Positions 5,489-6,726 of a DNA stretch of 6,726 nt are shown here, piece by piece. The stretch lies in contig CAZCRF010000086.1 of assembly GCA_964501065.1 (NCBI GenBank), forward strand, positions 1-6,726. Direction: 5' to 3'. The translations under genes were made by a program, and so were the position numbers. Position 1 is the stretch's first letter. Each line of letters opens with the position of its first letter. The notes under the pieces are model-generated. The model did not search any database. It was not told the origin of the DNA and saw only the letters and a list, made by a program, of their open reading frames with translations. This stretch comes from Hallerella sp964501065. Its GTDB lineage: Bacteria > Fibrobacterota > Fibrobacteria > Fibrobacterales > Fibrobacteraceae.

Positions 5489-6726
5489 CTAACTTTCATA
5501 CGGCACGGGGTTCTCCGCGACCATTTTCAACGGCTTCGCTTTTGTTGCGTCCGGGAAGTTCACGACATTGTCTTCTGTCGGACTGACTAAGCCGAAATAT
5601 TTTTCAAAGAACGCTTTCAGCTTCTCGATGACGGTCTGTTTCTTTTTGTCACGAGAACCTTTGCCGCCGAAGCGAGAGACTGGCGGCATCAAACGGTCGA
5701 CATCTGTGCCAGTTGTTTTGAGCACGCCATCGCGGAAAGAGTTTTTTACGAATTTTCTGGTTTCTTCCGGCTTCAATTTTTCTTCGGCAATCAAAGCCTG
5801 AATATCTGTCTCACGCTGTTCCTTGACAAAGCGTTGCCAGTCTGCATTGACGTCGGTGTTTATGTTGATGGTCGCGATGAAGCTTTCAATCAGTTCCCTT
5901 TTGGAACGGAGCTGCAAGCTGGACTTGATTGCCTTGTCAATCGCGACAAGGATTTCCTTGTCCTTGCAGTTGCCGTCATGGTATTTCGCTACTAACATCA
6001 GGATATAATCGATGTTGACTTCGACCTGCTTGACCAGTTCCATTTCAAACACAACATCGTCCATGATGCTGTCCTTGCTTCCCGGCTTCGGCTTGATTTC
6101 ATCATACACATCATGGTATGTACCTGTGTAATCCTGAAAATCAATCGCAGACAAAATCTCATTTCCGGCGAAACGGTCAAAGGCAGACAGAATGTTTCTC
6201 AGACGGAGAATGTTGCCGAACAGAACAATGAAGTCTTTCTTGTTTTGTTCTCCGATAATAGGTTGTCCTAACGGATATTTCTGCAACAGTTCAGCAATTC
6301 GTTCCTCATAACCTTTTTGCTCACGCCCTTTATCATCTACACAACCAAAGTAATAGTCCTCATAAGATTTCAAGAGAACCACACCGTTTGCTTCCTTATC
6401 TCCGAACAAGGCGATTGCATCATTAGTCGCTTCTTCAAGGTCACGGAAACAAACGATATTACCGAAAGTCTTAACAGAGTTTAGAATGCGGTTCGTTCTG
6501 GAAAATGCCTGTATCAGACCGTGCATTTTCAAATTCTTATCCACCCAAAGGGTATTGAGTGTTGTCGCATCAAAGCCGGTCAGGAACATATTGACCACGA
6601 TCAGCAAATCTACTTCACGCTTTTTAACCTTGTCGGATAGGTCTTTGTAGTAGTCCTGAAATCCCTTACTGGAAGTATCATAGTTTGTTTTGAAAGTCTT
6701 GTTATAATCGTCGATTGCCATTTCCA
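5489..6726 (-). CDS. hsdR: Type I restriction enzyme R subunit, C-terminal part (cut by window edge)
   Basis: The R subunit translocates DNA with ATP and cleaves it within the HsdR-HsdM-HsdS complex. The frame is open to the window edge, so the ATG at 6721 is internal; about 412 residues are visible of a family usually near 1000. The nuclease domain and helicase motifs I-IV must lie outside. Near the visible N-terminus are helicase motif V (VVNMFLTGFDATTLNTLWVD, about 40 residues after that ATG) and motif VI (QAFSRTNR, about residue 71). The rest is the helical region plus the basic, charged C-terminus that normally contacts HsdM, including RLRNILSAFDRF and LQLRSKRELIESFI. It resembles the EcoR124I (type IC) branch. 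Base composition is lower in G+C than the cadherin gene (for example 23 of 60 bases in 6241-6300 against 32 of 60 in 3901-3960), consistent with transfer. hsdM and hsdS are expected beyond the edge. Confidence 0.93.
   Translation of the reverse strand, partial: EMAIDDYNKTFKTNYDTSSKGFQDYYKDLSDKVKKREVDLLIVVNMFLTGFDATTLNTLWVDKNLKMHGLIQAFSRTNRILNSVKTFGNIVCFRDLEEATNDAIALFGDKEANGVVLLKSYEDYYFGCVDDKGREQKGYEERIAELLQKYPLGQPIIGEQNKKDFIVLFGNILRLRNILSAFDRFAGNEILSAIDFQDYTGTYHDVYDEIKPKPGSKDSIMDDVVFEMELVKQVEVNIDYILMLVAKYHDGNCKDKEILVAIDKAIKSSLQLRSKRELIESFIATININTDVNADWQRFVKEQRETDIQALIAEEKLKPEETRKFVKNSFRDGVLKTTGTDVDRLMPPVSRFGGKGSRDKKKQTVIEKLKAFFEKYFGLVSPTEDNVVNFPDATKAKPLKMVAENPVPYES

Noticed and set aside
6719..6721. 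ATG as the true start of hsdR
   Set aside because: The frame stays open to the window edge, and helicase motif V follows within about 40 residues. The rest of the helicase and nuclease must lie upstream, so this Met is internal.
1..6726. CRISPR array, insertion sequence, integrase site or prophage
   Set aside because: No regularly spaced identical repeats, transposase, integrase or phage gene was seen on either strand. The only repeats are protein-coding cadherin and beta repeats.

Overview
The window looks like chromosomal DNA from a Fibrobacter-type bacterium (rumen or gut Fibrobacterota). This is inferred from the large exported protein, whose plan (anchor-like N-terminal domain, Calx-beta, cadherin repeats, Ig-like modules and a C-terminal block ending in a GY-R-P tail) resembles surface proteins I associate with Fibrobacter succinogenes, and from codon use rich in TCC, TTC, GAC, ACG and AAG. 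No marker gene fixes the species.

Layout. Bases 1-51 may hold the last 16 codons of a plus-strand gene. Bases 108-734 (minus) encode a complete 208-residue histidine phosphatase of the alpha-ribazole phosphatase (CobC-like) type. Upstream of it on the same strand, bases 775-868 hold what I read as the signal recognition particle RNA gene (ffs): a 94-nt rod closed by an 8-bp stem, with the CCGCCAGG / AGCAACGG Ffh-binding core, followed by a U-rich tract. An AT-rich divergent control region (about 869-1030) carries a candidate ffs -10 box, a 7-bp-arm dyad and a candidate promoter for the next gene. Bases 1031-5401 (plus) encode a 1456-residue secreted multidomain protein. A hairpin at 5424-5456 separates it from the convergent 3' end of a type I restriction gene, hsdR (5489-6726, minus), which is cut by the window edge.

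How the parts relate. The phosphatase is predicted to act late in cobalamin nucleotide-loop assembly or salvage. The SRP RNA serves co-translational membrane targeting and is functionally unrelated to its neighbours. The giant protein is probably an adhesin or structural surface protein. The hsdR end differs in base composition from the cadherin gene and probably belongs to a horizontally acquired restriction-modification locus outside the window. The most informative points are the SRP RNA hidden in the frame upstream of the phosphatase, its unusually short tip, and the domain and cysteine arrangement of the giant protein. I see no convincing new defence or mobile system.
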